From Elizabethkingia meningoseptica_A (GTDB taxonomy: Bacteria > Bacteroidota > Bacteroidia > Flavobacteriales > Weeksellaceae): DNA of 64,000 bases. The notes beneath the pieces were generated by a model, which saw nothing but the letters and a program-made list of their open reading frames with translations, ran no database searches and was not told the origin of the DNA. The translations under genes were made by a program, and so were the position numbers. The stretch is taken from assembly GCF_045762675.1 (NCBI RefSeq), contig NZ_JBJDLK010000001.1:372001-436000 (forward strand). Reading direction: 5' to 3'. Positions 17,123-26,399 of this stretch are shown here, in pieces. Every line of letters begins with the position of its first letter. Positions within the stretch are counted from its first letter, which is position 1.

Positions 17123-17980
17123 GTGCGTTTTTTAATAATTATTCCTACCCATAATGAAGAGGAGAATGTTTTACTTTGTTTAGAATCACTAAGAAAACAG
17201 ACTTTTCAGGACTTTTCATGTATTGTTGTGAACGATGGTTCTACGGATAATACTAAAATTATTGTTGAACATTTCATAGAGAATGTCAGGCTGAGTGGAG
17301 TCGGAGCCGCTAATTTTGACCTCCGTAATTTACCTAAATCTGAGCATCAGCCCGGAGCGAAAGTAGTAAGGACTTTTAACAAAGGACTGGAAGGGATTTC
17401 CCTGGATGAGTTCGATGTGATTTGCAAGTTTGATGCAGATATTATCTTTCCTGAAAATTATCTGGAGGAGGTAAATAAAATCTATGAAAAAAATCCAAAA
17501 GCCGGAATGGTTTCAGGGCTGGTTTATATTCTGAAATCCGGAAACTGGGAATTTGAGAATCTGTCTTCTAAAAACCATGTTCGCGGTCCTGTAAAGTCAT
17601 ACAGGGTACAATGTTTCAAGGATATGAACGGACTAAGACCTGTATTGGGTTGGGATAACATTGATGTTATGCTGGCACAGATGCACGGCTGGGAAGTTAT
17701 AAGCATAAAAGATATCTGGGTAAAACACCTTCGTCCTACGGCTTATAAATACAAGAAACAAAAAGCCGAGAAGCTGGGGCAGTATTTTTATAATATAGGT
17801 CTGAATTTACCTTTGGCATTTGTTTCATCAGCAAAATCTTCCTTAAAGAACAGGTCCTTATCTGAGTTTTTTATCACGATGAAAAGTTTCCTGAAACAGA
17901 AGTCTGAAAGAGTATTATCACCATCCGAAATTTCTTATATCAGAAACCTCCGGTGGAATCAGATGCTCCGGAAAAAATAG
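17123..17980 (+). CDS. Family 2 glycosyltransferase
   Basis: 285 residues from a GTG codon; no closer ATG fits. The GT-A nucleotide-binding start FLIIIPTHNEEENV, VVNDGSTDNT, and the metal-binding DxD-type CKFDADIIF identify a GT2 enzyme. The C-terminal part is basic and has no clear membrane span. It transfers a sugar from a nucleotide donor, probably to a surface glycan or lipid carrier. It follows polA by 45 bases containing TTTGAA-type repeats, so cotranscription with polA is possible. The sugar and acceptor are unknown. Confidence 0.85.
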   Translation: MRFLIIIPTHNEEENVLLCLESLRKQTFQDFSCIVVNDGSTDNTKIIVEHFIENVRLSGVGAANFDLRNLPKSEHQPGAKVVRTFNKGLEGISLDEFDVICKFDADIIFPENYLEEVNKIYEKNPKAGMVSGLVYILKSGNWEFENLSSKNHVRGPVKSYRVQCFKDMNGLRPVLGWDNIDVMLAQMHGWEVISIKDIWVKHLRPTAYKYKKQKAEKLGQYFYNIGLNLPLAFVSSAKSSLKNRSLSEFFITMKSFLKQKSERVLSPSEISYIRNLRWNQMLRKK

Positions 17981-18005
17981 TGGATATAATAATAACGAAG
18001 TTGGA

Positions 18006-18026
18006 AATTAGAGGTCAGAAGTTAGA
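18006..18026. repeat. Degenerate heptamer repeat
   Basis: AATTAGA, GGTCAGA and AGTTAGA lie in a row with an exact 7-bp period sharing a (T/C)AGA core, in the intergenic space after the GT2 gene. Confidence 0.6.
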
Positions 18027-18120
18027 ATTATATAATTAGCTGAGGTTTTATCCCCTTTGTTTATCATGCTGAAATCCCTAGGTTCGACGGACTCAGAGCA
18101 TCTCCGCTATCATAAATATA

Positions 18121-18157
18121 AAAAACGTTCAGCGCTTAAAAACGCTGAACGTTTTTT
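18121..18157. terminator. Bidirectional terminator
   Basis: AAAAACGTTCAGCG pairs with CGCTGAACGTTTTT, giving T-tracts on both strands. It separates the convergent GT2 and GH36 genes. Confidence 0.9.
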
Positions 18158-18170
18158 ATTAGTAAAAACT

Positions 18171-20345
18171 TTAATTAACGGCTGTTAATTCAATAACGCT
18201 GCTTTTTAAACTACCATTCAGAAACCAGGGAAGTCCTGCTTTCATCAGATAATCTCCTGAGAAAACTTTTCCATTTTGAGGAAGCTGAGGTTTATCTTCA
18301 TTTTCCAGATTCAGCTCTTTTAAAAGATATTTTTTATCAGGATCAAGTCCCTGAAAATAAACCGGCACAAAATAATCACCCAGTAAAGTATTCATATTGT
18401 AAGCATACAGAACAGCCTTGTTCTTATTTTTATCTGTGAGCATCCATGCTGCCTGATGATTGTTGTAAGGTGCGATTAACCTGTACATCTCACCATTGTT
18501 AATCAGGTCCTGCAGTTTTTTATAATTCTTCAGTGCATTTTGAGATAGTTTTAATTCCTGATCGTTCATTTCGTCTACCCGGATATCAAAACCAAGCTTG
18601 CCACTCATGGCGACATCCAGTTTAAATTTTAATGGCTGCTTTCCCCAGCTGGTCACATGAGCACATTGGATGCCCATCGGGAAGAAGTAAGAGTAACCAT
18701 ACTGAATAAATATCCTTTGTAAAGGATCGGTATTATCACTCGGCCAGAACTCATTGGTATATTTTAATCCGCCATATTCTGCGCGGCCGCCACCGCCGCT
18801 GCACCACATCATTTCAACATTCGGGTATTTATCACGTATACGCTGCAGAACTTTATAAAGTCCCAGTGTATAGTCTATATACAAATTACTTTGTTTGTCT
18901 TTCAGGTGTGCAGAAAAACTATTGGTCATATAGCGGTTGCAATCCCATTTAATATAACCGATGTCCGGATTCTCCTGAAGAATATTGTCAACAACCTTAA
19001 ATACATGTTCCTGTACTTTAGGGTTTGCTAAATCCAGTACCAGCTGTGTTCTTCGTAAATTTTCAGATCTGTTGGCAAGTTTCAGAATCCAGTCAGGATG
19101 TTTTTCGTACAATTCGCTTTTAGGATTTACCATTTCAGGCTCTATCCAGATACCGAATTTTACCTGACGCTTTTTTGCTTCATTTACGAGAAAAGGCAGT
19201 CCGTTTGGTAGTTTTTTATGGTTAGCTTCCCAGTCGCCCAAGCCTGCATTATCGTTATTTCTTGGATATTTGTTTCCAAACCAGCCATCGTCCAGTAAAA
19301 ATACATCGACCCCTAAATTTTGAGCATCTCCTAATAAACTGGTTAATTTCTGTTCATCGAATTTAAAATAAGTAGCTTCCCAGTTGTTCAGTAAGGTTGA
19401 TTTGTTTTCAGTTCCTTTATAAATACCATATTGTGTTGCCCACTGATGGAGATTTCTGGAAGCCTGACCTTTTCCGGTGTAAGAATACGTGTAGATAAAA
19501 GAAGGTGTTGTGAATGTAGTATTTGGTGCCAGAACATAATCGGAAGCATAATTATTAATACCCGGAAGTACTTGTAACAGATGTCCGAAATCCTCACTAT
19601 GGCGGATGTTTTCAAAATCCAGTTTGAAATTGCCGCTCCATGCCAGAGTTCCCGCCAGTACATTTCCGCTTTCTTCAGCTGCGGGTTTATCCAGAGAAAG
19701 CATAAAGGAAGGCAGGTCAAAATTTGTTGCACGTGTCCCCAATTTGGATTCGATTGAATGAATACCTTCCGGAAGCAAGCTTTCTTCCATACGCATTTCA
19801 TTTGCCCAGTCGCCAAAGAAATGGGTAAGGTAATAATTTTGTGCATTTAGCTGGAGAAAAGCAGAAGCATAATGCTTCAATACAATTGCTTTTTTCTCCT
19901 GATGTTTTATCTCAGCCCATTGTTCAATAACATTTTCATTCTGATACGCTTTGAAATTTAGAGAGACATAAAAATCATACTGCGGATCTTTCAGCTGAAT
20001 TTCGGTGGTTTGTACATTGCCTTCTGATTTGGTGGTATGCTTAATATACTGAAGCTCCAAAGAAGGATTATTATCCGCATGCAGCACTCCGAAAGAAGGT
20101 TCGCGTACAGCTCCTGTACCCTCGGTTACTAATGCCGGTAAGTTATTAGGTTTTTTAAGTGCATAATCAGAAGTGTTTTTCAGGGCCTGACCGAAATATA
20201 ACTGGTTTAACTGATTCCTGGCATCTAATGTATATACTAGAGCTGTGTTTTGTGTTGATATAATAATTGGAGCTGTTTTTTGAGCGGAGAGCTGAATGGT
20301 AAAAAACAGCATGATAAAGCTTATGAATAAACTGAAAATTCTCAT
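18171..20345 (-). CDS. Secreted GH36 alpha-galactosidase
   Basis: 724 residues with a signal peptide (about 1-21, ending LSAQ). The N-terminal beta-supersandwich is followed by the TIM barrel with VDVFLLDDGWFGNKYPR, KFGIWIEPEMVNP and YIKWDCNRYMT (nucleophile Asp). MMWCSGGGGRAEYG and FWPSDNTDPLQR follow, the latter with the acid/base Asp. Length matches GH36. It hydrolyses alpha-1,6-galactosides of the raffinose/melibiose type in the periplasm. With the GH27 enzyme encoded near 11 kb it gives two unrelated alpha-galactosidase folds within 10 kb. It appears monocistronic. Confidence 0.92.
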   Translation of the reverse strand: MRIFSLFISFIMLFFTIQLSAQKTAPIIISTQNTALVYTLDARNQLNQLYFGQALKNTSDYALKKPNNLPALVTEGTGAVREPSFGVLHADNNPSLELQYIKHTTKSEGNVQTTEIQLKDPQYDFYVSLNFKAYQNENVIEQWAEIKHQEKKAIVLKHYASAFLQLNAQNYYLTHFFGDWANEMRMEESLLPEGIHSIESKLGTRATNFDLPSFMLSLDKPAAEESGNVLAGTLAWSGNFKLDFENIRHSEDFGHLLQVLPGINNYASDYVLAPNTTFTTPSFIYTYSYTGKGQASRNLHQWATQYGIYKGTENKSTLLNNWEATYFKFDEQKLTSLLGDAQNLGVDVFLLDDGWFGNKYPRNNDNAGLGDWEANHKKLPNGLPFLVNEAKKRQVKFGIWIEPEMVNPKSELYEKHPDWILKLANRSENLRRTQLVLDLANPKVQEHVFKVVDNILQENPDIGYIKWDCNRYMTNSFSAHLKDKQSNLYIDYTLGLYKVLQRIRDKYPNVEMMWCSGGGGRAEYGGLKYTNEFWPSDNTDPLQRIFIQYGYSYFFPMGIQCAHVTSWGKQPLKFKLDVAMSGKLGFDIRVDEMNDQELKLSQNALKNYKKLQDLINNGEMYRLIAPYNNHQAAWMLTDKNKNKAVLYAYNMNTLLGDYFVPVYFQGLDPDKKYLLKELNLENEDKPQLPQNGKVFSGDYLMKAGLPWFLNGSLKSSVIELTAVN

Positions 20346-20473
20346 GAGTTTAAGGTATTTATGAAGTCTATGGTTATTTTAAATAAAGGTAATTAATTTT
20401 TATGAAAACGCTTTTATATCCTTGTGAATATGAGATTTGATTACCTGTAATGATAAATATCCTGAAAAATGAT

Positions 20474-20503
20474 TTTGTAGGATTTATCAATTTCTTAATT
20501 TTG
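20474..20503 (+). promoter_or_regulatory. Complete Bacteroidota promoter
   Basis: TTTG at 20474-20477, an 18-base spacer, then TAATTTTG at 20496-20503. Both elements match the -33/-7 consensus. Transcription would start near 20508 and drive the glycan gene at 20524. Confidence 0.75.
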
Positions 20504-20523
20504 CTTATTAAAACTAATAAGTA

Positions 20524-21564
20524 TTGAAGAACATCGCCTACATTGAACTGGATACACATGCCGAACTGGCTATTAATTTTATAGAGCTTACCAGAGATTC
20601 CAACTTTTTAAATGTAGATTATTTCTTTTCCCGGAAAATACTGAACAGAATAAACGAAGAGGGTAATAATATTTTTCCGGCGGAAGCATCAACGCTTTTA
20701 AAAGAACTGGATGGCCGTAAATATGATGCTGTAATTATCGGAACAGCACACCGGTATTTTAATGTCTTTGAAGAAGTTGCTAAAAACTTTCCCACATTTA
20801 TTATCGCCCATAATCTCAACTTTATTAAAGCTTCAAAAGCGGAGATATTCAGAAATATCTTTAAGCAGGAAAGTACGTACAGAATAAAGCTGTGGCTGAA
20901 AGAAGGGCTGCTCAGGAAAAACAACCTTTACAGTGCTGCCAGATCTTTGTTTGTACTTGATGAGAACATCGGGCTTACTCAATTTCCTTATCAGCTGGAA
21001 TGGTTACCCCTGTTGTACACGAAATACACAGACAGCCATCAGCATCAGACTGATACTATTGTTATCCCCGGAACAGTAGACCAAAGCAGAAGAAATTATA
21101 AAAGAATCTTTAATAAAATCAAGTATTTTACCGGTAACTTTAATTTCTGTTTTCTGGGAAAAGCAGAAGGGAAGGAGCTGGAGCGACTTGATAAACTTTC
21201 TGAAGGACTTTCGGATAACCTGAAGTTGGAATATTATAAAGAAAGAGTAGCCTTTGACACTTTTGAAGAGAAAATGAAAGAAGCTTCTATTCTGTGGTGT
21301 CCGATTCAGAAAGAAACAACATTCTTCAATATTCAGGAGATTTACGGCAGAACCAAAATGTCCGGAAACCTGGGAGATGCTATTAAATATGCAAAACCGG
21401 CGATATTTCCTAAAACGTATTCCACTAACTATTCTTTTATCTTTAAAGAAAAAAGAGACATCGAAAGGCAGTTCGCCGATATTAAAAACAAACACTACGA
21501 TTTCGACAGTTTCGATAAAAATCTGGTCAGCAGAAAGCTTGAAGAGCTATTAAACAGGCTTTAA
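20524..21564 (+). CDS. Putative GT-B glycosyltransferase-like protein
   Basis: 346 residues from a TTG codon placed 21 bases after a strong promoter; the start MKNIAYIELDTHAELAINF fits that choice. The N-terminal half has a Rossmann-like look with YDAVIIGTAHRYFNVF. The C-terminal half (TIVIPGTVDQSRRNYKRIF, FCFLGKAEGKELERL, MSGNLGDAIKYAKPAIFP) resembles the donor-binding domain of GT-B glycosyltransferases. No signature motif proves activity. It opens a surface-glycan group with a methyltransferase and flippase. Confidence 0.6.
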   Translation: MKNIAYIELDTHAELAINFIELTRDSNFLNVDYFFSRKILNRINEEGNNIFPAEASTLLKELDGRKYDAVIIGTAHRYFNVFEEVAKNFPTFIIAHNLNFIKASKAEIFRNIFKQESTYRIKLWLKEGLLRKNNLYSAARSLFVLDENIGLTQFPYQLEWLPLLYTKYTDSHQHQTDTIVIPGTVDQSRRNYKRIFNKIKYFTGNFNFCFLGKAEGKELERLDKLSEGLSDNLKLEYYKERVAFDTFEEKMKEASILWCPIQKETTFFNIQEIYGRTKMSGNLGDAIKYAKPAIFPKTYSTNYSFIFKEKRDIERQFADIKNKHYDFDSFDKNLVSRKLEELLNRL

Positions 21565-21588
21565 TTTTTATAAAACTTATATAAAGAA

Positions 21589-21620
21589 TTTGATAAATAA
21601 CGCGAATTCAGTTATATTTG
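21589..21620 (+). promoter_or_regulatory. Complete Bacteroidota promoter
   Basis: TTTG at 21589-21592, a 20-base spacer, then TATATTTG at 21613-21620, 17 bases before the FkbM gene. Confidence 0.7.
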
Positions 21621-21636
21621 TTAAATATTTCTTAAA

Positions 21637-22431
21637 ATGAGCTTGTACAGCCAATTAGCAGAAAACCTGATGTATATTTCGCCTTCGTATTACAAGCAAA
21701 GGTTCTTTAAGAAATTGAAAAATGTCAACCTGCAGAATGTTCTTGAAAGAGGAATTGAACCAGAGTTAATATGGATCAGGGAGTTTTTACCAAAAGATGC
21801 TGTTTTCTTTGATGTAGGTGCTAATGTGGGTGCTTATATTTATATGCTGGAAGGTCATCTGAGACCGGAAAATATTTATGCTTTTGAACCTAATCCTGTA
21901 CTTTTTAAGCGTTTGAAAAGACTCTTTACAAGGGTAAACATATTACCATATGCTTTGTCTAACAAGAATACAAAAGCACAATTTAAGATCCCTGTAATAA
22001 AAGGCCATAAAAATGCTGCCCGCGGTACACTCCAAACCGGAATTAAAGAAGAAGGCGAGGAGAAAACAATTACGCGAACTGTAACGGTAAAGCGGCTGGA
22101 TGACTGGGCTGAACAAAATGTAATAGACCGGATAGATTTTATTAAAATAGACGTAGAAGGTAATGAAACCTATACAGTAGCCGGAATGATAGATACTGTT
22201 CTGAGGCTGAAACCAGTATTAATGATAGAAATAGAACAGAGACATCATAAGAGACCCATCTGGGATTATATCCGCTACTTTGAGCGTTATGGTTATAATG
22301 CTCATTATCTGGATCGTAATCGGTTTGATCTTATGCCGTTAACTGAACATATATGTATGCAGCAAACTGAATACAATGAAAAGGATAAGCAGATGTATAT
22401 TAACAATATAATTTTCCTGCCTAAGAAATGA
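21637..22431 (+). CDS. FkbM family SAM-dependent methyltransferase
   Basis: 264 residues. SAM-binding motif I FFDVGANVGAYIYMLEG, the acidic loop IYAFEPNP, and IDFIKIDVEGNE are the FkbM signature. Such enzymes O-methylate sugars or polyketides. Here the neighbours (GT-like protein upstream, flippase overlapping downstream) point to a cell-surface glycan. The stop codon overlaps the flippase start by ATGA, so the two are coupled. Confidence 0.85.
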   Translation: MSLYSQLAENLMYISPSYYKQRFFKKLKNVNLQNVLERGIEPELIWIREFLPKDAVFFDVGANVGAYIYMLEGHLRPENIYAFEPNPVLFKRLKRLFTRVNILPYALSNKNTKAQFKIPVIKGHKNAARGTLQTGIKEEGEEKTITRTVTVKRLDDWAEQNVIDRIDFIKIDVEGNETYTVAGMIDTVLRLKPVLMIEIEQRHHKRPIWDYIRYFERYGYNAHYLDRNRFDLMPLTEHICMQQTEYNEKDKQMYINNIIFLPKK

Positions 22432-23921
22432 GTGTTGTAGCAAGACAAAGTTTTAAATACTCGATAATAGGGTATTTTGGGTTTTTATTAGGAACCCTGT
22501 CCGCAATTTTCGTTTTTCCACAAGATATGGCTTACTACGGAAAGTTGCGCTATGTCCTGTCCGCTGCTGAAGTGGTATTGCCATTTATTGTTTTTGGTCT
22601 GTCGTATGCCAATGTTAAATTTTATCTGCATACCCAGAAGCATGGAAAACAACAGAATTTATTAAGCCTTTCCATGTTGGTTGTGCTGCTGAATTTTGTA
22701 TTGTTTCTGTTGCTGTTATTTTTAGTCAATATTATTGATCCCGGCCTGAAAACAGGTAATATGTTCAAGGACTTCTGGGATTACAAAGCGGTGATTATTC
22801 CGCTTGTTCTTATACTGTCTCTTAGTCAGGTGTACAATAAGTATATCTCGAATTACAAGAGAATTGTTGTTCCTAATATTTTTGAAAATATATTCCCGAA
22901 AATCGCCAATCTTGGCGCATTTATCCTGTTTTTTTATATGGGGGTTCCGGAAGTACCGTCACTGGTATTCTTTCTCGGAATTTTTGCATTGGGACTTTTA
23001 GGCTATCATATTTACCTGAATAAACTGGAAAAGTTTAAACCTGACTTTTCACTGGATTATATCAGAAAAGATAACTTATGGAAAGACGTTCTGAACTATG
23101 GATTCTACGGGTTTTTAGGAAATATCGGAAACTACCTTTCATTCAGAATTGCCGGCGTTATGATTCCCGGATATCTGGATTTTAAAGACAATGGCGTGTA
23201 CGGAACCCTTATTGCCGTAACTTCAATTTTAACGGTGCCTCAGATGGGGCTGTATAATATTTCCGCCCCGATGATTAACAAACATCTGGAGAATAATGAA
23301 ATGGAAGAGCTGAATGTATTTCATCAGAAAACCTCTTTGTCATTGTTGTTTTTAGGACTGATATTGTTTTCATGTGTGCTGGTAGGCTTTCCTTATCTTA
23401 CTAATTTTATGCCCAACGGGCAGGCTCTGCGACAGGCAGAACCTGTTTTATGGATTACCGGAATAGGATTGGTACTGGATCTTGCCACAGGTTTTAACGG
23501 ACAGATCATTTCAATGTCACGCTATTATCGTTATAATATTGTGGTAACCCTGTTACTGGCGGTGGTGAATATTGCACTTAATTTTTATTTCCTCAAATAC
23601 ACAGGACTTGGACTTGTTGGTGTGGCATTGGCTACTGCTATTGCTCTGGCACTTTATAATGTAGCAAAAGTGGTTTTCAATTACTGGAAATTCAGAGTAC
23701 ATCCATTTTCTTTTGAAATGCTTTTTGCTGTGGTATTGTGCTTTTTAGTTGTTTCTGTAGTGATCCTGTTACCCGAAACGAAATCTAATTTATTTAATCT
23801 TTTCTATAAACCCGCCGTAGTATTAGTTTTAATTGCTGCCGCTAATCATTATATGAAGATTATTTCTCTGGATAAATATTTAAACAAAGATTTCTTTAAA
23901 AGTATTTCAAAATTTAAGTAA
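22428..23921 (+). CDS. Polysaccharide flippase (Wzx-like, MOP superfamily)
   Basis: 497 residues, strongly hydrophobic throughout with about 12-14 predicted membrane helices. SFKYSIIGYFGFLLGTLSAIFVFPQDM at the start and ISMSRYYRYNIVVTLLLAVVNIALNF later fit oligosaccharide flippases of the MATE/MOP superfamily. It would flip lipid-linked oligosaccharides across the inner membrane. Its ATG overlaps the stop of the methyltransferase gene. The exact glycan is unknown; the pathway appears split, as no polymerase is nearby. Confidence 0.82.
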   Translation: MSVVARQSFKYSIIGYFGFLLGTLSAIFVFPQDMAYYGKLRYVLSAAEVVLPFIVFGLSYANVKFYLHTQKHGKQQNLLSLSMLVVLLNFVLFLLLLFLVNIIDPGLKTGNMFKDFWDYKAVIIPLVLILSLSQVYNKYISNYKRIVVPNIFENIFPKIANLGAFILFFYMGVPEVPSLVFFLGIFALGLLGYHIYLNKLEKFKPDFSLDYIRKDNLWKDVLNYGFYGFLGNIGNYLSFRIAGVMIPGYLDFKDNGVYGTLIAVTSILTVPQMGLYNISAPMINKHLENNEMEELNVFHQKTSLSLLFLGLILFSCVLVGFPYLTNFMPNGQALRQAEPVLWITGIGLVLDLATGFNGQIISMSRYYRYNIVVTLLLAVVNIALNFYFLKYTGLGLVGVALATAIALALYNVAKVVFNYWKFRVHPFSFEMLFAVVLCFLVVSVVILLPETKSNLFNLFYKPAVVLVLIAAANHYMKIISLDKYLNKDFFKSISKFK

Positions 23922-23924
23922 ATT

Positions 23925-23950
23925 GCGTTAAACTAAAAACTAATTAACGC
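23925..23950. repeat. Inverted repeat before the GH88 gene
   Basis: GCGTTAA at 23925-23931 and TTAACGC at 23944-23950 flank 12 bases and end at the ATG. It could be an operator or a stem that affects translation; nothing more is visible. Confidence 0.35.
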
Positions 23951-25141
23951 ATGATTCTTAAAAAAGTAACAGTTATGGCTTTTGCCTTAATGGCATTATG
24001 CATGGAAGGACAGTCCCGAAAGACGCAGATGACCAAGCTGATCGATGAAAATTTCAAATTTGCCGATCAACAATTTAAAGTTCTTATGAAAGGGCTCCCG
24101 GATGATAAAGTTCCACAAACCTATGATGCGAAGACGAATAAAGTAGTCAATTATGAAAGAACCTGGTGGTGTACAGGTTTCTATCCGGGGTCTCTGCTGT
24201 ATGTTTACGAAGAAACAAAAGACCCTGTAATGCTGAAAGAAGCTGAGAGGGTACTGAAAATCATCGAACCCAATCAAACCTACACCGGAAATCACGACTT
24301 AGGCTTTATGATGTTCTGCAGCTTCGGAAATGCTTACAGAATTACAAAAAATCCTGAATACAAAAAAGTGATCTTCAATTCCGCTGAAGCACTTTCTACA
24401 CGCTACAGACCAAGTATTCACGCCATACAATCGTGGAATAAAAATGCGCGATTTGACTGTCCGGTTATCATCGATAATATGATGAACCTGGAAATGCTGA
24501 ACTGGGTAAGCCAGAACGGAGGTGATAAGAAATATCAGGATATCGCAGTAACGCATTCCAATACTACAATGAAAAATCATTTCCGCCCGGATTACAGTTC
24601 ATACCATGTGCTGGATTATGACCTGAATACAGGTGAGGTTATGAAGAAGAAAACATGGCAGGGGTATTCCGACGAGTCTGCATGGTCACGCGGACAATCG
24701 TGGGGGCTTTATGGCTATACCATGATGTACCGCTTTACAAAGGATAAAAGATACTTGGATTTTGCCAACAAGATTGCTAATTTCATTTTAACGAATCCAA
24801 ATCTTCCGAAAGATAAGATTCCATACTGGGATTTTAATGCACCCGATATTCCAAACGCACCGCGCGATGCTTCCGCAGCAGCTCTTATGGCTTCTGCTTT
24901 TCTGGAGCTGGGACAATATACTACAGGAAAAGAACGTAAAAAATATCTGGATAATGCAGAGCAGATACTGGTTAACCTTTCAAGCCCTGCATACAGGGCT
25001 AAGCTAGGGGAGAATGGTGGATTCTTACTAATGCATAGTACAGGTGCACTTCCGTTGAAATCAGAAATTGATGTTCCTTTGGTTTACGCAGATTATTATT
25101 TCTTAGAAGCATTAAAGCGTTATAAAGACTGGTATTTGTAA
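23951..25141 (+). CDS. Secreted GH88 unsaturated glucuronyl hydrolase
   Basis: 396 residues with a signal peptide (KKVTVMAFALMALCMEGQ). The GH88 catalytic Asp pair is seen at Asp116 in HDLGFMM and Asp175 in VIIDNMMNLEML, with YERTWWCTGFYPG and SAWSRGQSWGLYGY forming the alpha6/alpha6 barrel site. These enzymes remove 4,5-unsaturated uronic acids left by polysaccharide lyases. It is followed after 19 bases by a DUF4861 gene. No lyase is present here, so the substrate (glycosaminoglycan, ulvan or other) is open. Confidence 0.9.
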   Translation: MILKKVTVMAFALMALCMEGQSRKTQMTKLIDENFKFADQQFKVLMKGLPDDKVPQTYDAKTNKVVNYERTWWCTGFYPGSLLYVYEETKDPVMLKEAERVLKIIEPNQTYTGNHDLGFMMFCSFGNAYRITKNPEYKKVIFNSAEALSTRYRPSIHAIQSWNKNARFDCPVIIDNMMNLEMLNWVSQNGGDKKYQDIAVTHSNTTMKNHFRPDYSSYHVLDYDLNTGEVMKKKTWQGYSDESAWSRGQSWGLYGYTMMYRFTKDKRYLDFANKIANFILTNPNLPKDKIPYWDFNAPDIPNAPRDASAAALMASAFLELGQYTTGKERKKYLDNAEQILVNLSSPAYRAKLGENGGFLLMHSTGALPLKSEIDVPLVYADYYFLEALKRYKDWYL

Positions 25142-25160
25142 AACTTTTTAAACTCAGAAA

Positions 25161-26270
25161 ATGAAATCACTTACACTATTAGCATTTGGTTTTGCGGGAG
25201 TATTAAGTTTTGCACAGACAAAACCTTTATTAAAACTTCAACTGACCAATACAATTCCATTAGAAAGAAAAAATCAGTCCGTTGAGATTGCTTCTGCATC
25301 GGTAACGGGATTAAAGAATAAAACTTTTATTGTAAAAAATCAGGCAGATCAGTCAGAAATTCCATACCAGTGGTTGTCTGACGGAAAACTATTAATACAG
25401 GCAGATTTTAAACCTAATGAACAAAAAAAGATTATTTTCACAGAAGGTACACCATCCAAAATTGACACAAAAGTTTACGGGCGTTTTGTTCCGGAACGTT
25501 ATGATGACTTTGCCTGGGAAAATGATAAGATCGCTTTCCGTATGTATGGTAAATCTCTTGAGAAAGTTCCCAATCAGAATGCATGGGGAATGGACGCATG
25601 GTCCAAACGCACCAACAGACTTATTTTGGATGAATGGTATAAGCTGAACAACTACCATAACGACAATGGTGACGGCCTTGACTTTTTCCATGTCGGAAGC
25701 TCCCTAGGAGCCGGTGATGTTCTGCCGTTTGTCGGAGACAAGTTGACCTATCTTGGTAATTATCAGGAATATAAAATTATAGATAAAGGACCTCTTAGAT
25801 TCAGTTTCCAGCTTGAATATCCGGAGGTGAAAATTGACGGATATAATAAAATTGCAGCGGTAAAAAAAGTAAGCCTTGATGCCGGTTCCCAAATGAATAA
25901 AGTTGAAGTGACTTATACTTTCAACGGTCAGTCTTCAGTGCCTGTCTTTGCAGGACTGGTTCACTGGGACGGAAAAGGGGAGAAGACGATTGACGATGCA
26001 AAACATATTGCAGCATATTGGCCGGAGGATTCCAAGGATGGAATTGTAGGAACTGCAATGATTTTTCCTGGTTCAAAAGGCAAAATTCTGAATGTACTGA
26101 AGCATCTTGGAGAGAAGTTTATTCTGAAGAATAATCAGCCATTGACTTTTTATAGCGGAGCAGTATGGAGTAAAGCCGGTGTGATTCAAAATAATGAAGA
26201 GTGGAAAAAATATTTAGAGCAGTTTGCTTATAAATCTGGTAACCCTGTAAAGGTTACAAATATGAAGTAA
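25161..26270 (+). CDS. DUF4861 family secreted protein
   Basis: 369 residues with a signal peptide (MKSLTLLAFGFAGVLSFAQ). DUF4861 hallmarks are YDDFAWENDKIAFRMYG, LNNYHNDNGDGLDFFHVG, and a C-terminal half with KVEVTYTFNG and FAGLVHWDGKGE. It is cotranscribed with GH88, a common pairing in Bacteroidota polysaccharide loci, and probably acts on the uronic acid product or its linkage. No biochemical role is assigned by me. A strong terminator follows. Confidence 0.82.
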   Translation: MKSLTLLAFGFAGVLSFAQTKPLLKLQLTNTIPLERKNQSVEIASASVTGLKNKTFIVKNQADQSEIPYQWLSDGKLLIQADFKPNEQKKIIFTEGTPSKIDTKVYGRFVPERYDDFAWENDKIAFRMYGKSLEKVPNQNAWGMDAWSKRTNRLILDEWYKLNNYHNDNGDGLDFFHVGSSLGAGDVLPFVGDKLTYLGNYQEYKIIDKGPLRFSFQLEYPEVKIDGYNKIAAVKKVSLDAGSQMNKVEVTYTFNGQSSVPVFAGLVHWDGKGEKTIDDAKHIAAYWPEDSKDGIVGTAMIFPGSKGKILNVLKHLGEKFILKNNQPLTFYSGAVWSKAGVIQNNEEWKKYLEQFAYKSGNPVKVTNMK

Positions 26271-26294
26271 AGATGCATTATTTATAATGTATCA

Positions 26295-26322
26295 AAAGGC
26301 CGGAAGAATTCTTCCGGCCTTT
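26295..26322. terminator. Terminator between DUF4861 and metQ
   Basis: Twelve-bp perfect stem AAAGGCCGGAAG/CTTCCGGCCTTT with an AATT loop. It separates convergent units and can work in both directions. Confidence 0.85.
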
Positions 26323-26399
26323 CTTTCACCAACTAAAATATTATAAGCTAACCAGTTTTGGTTATTTATGAAAAATTAACTTATAAATATCGTCTTATG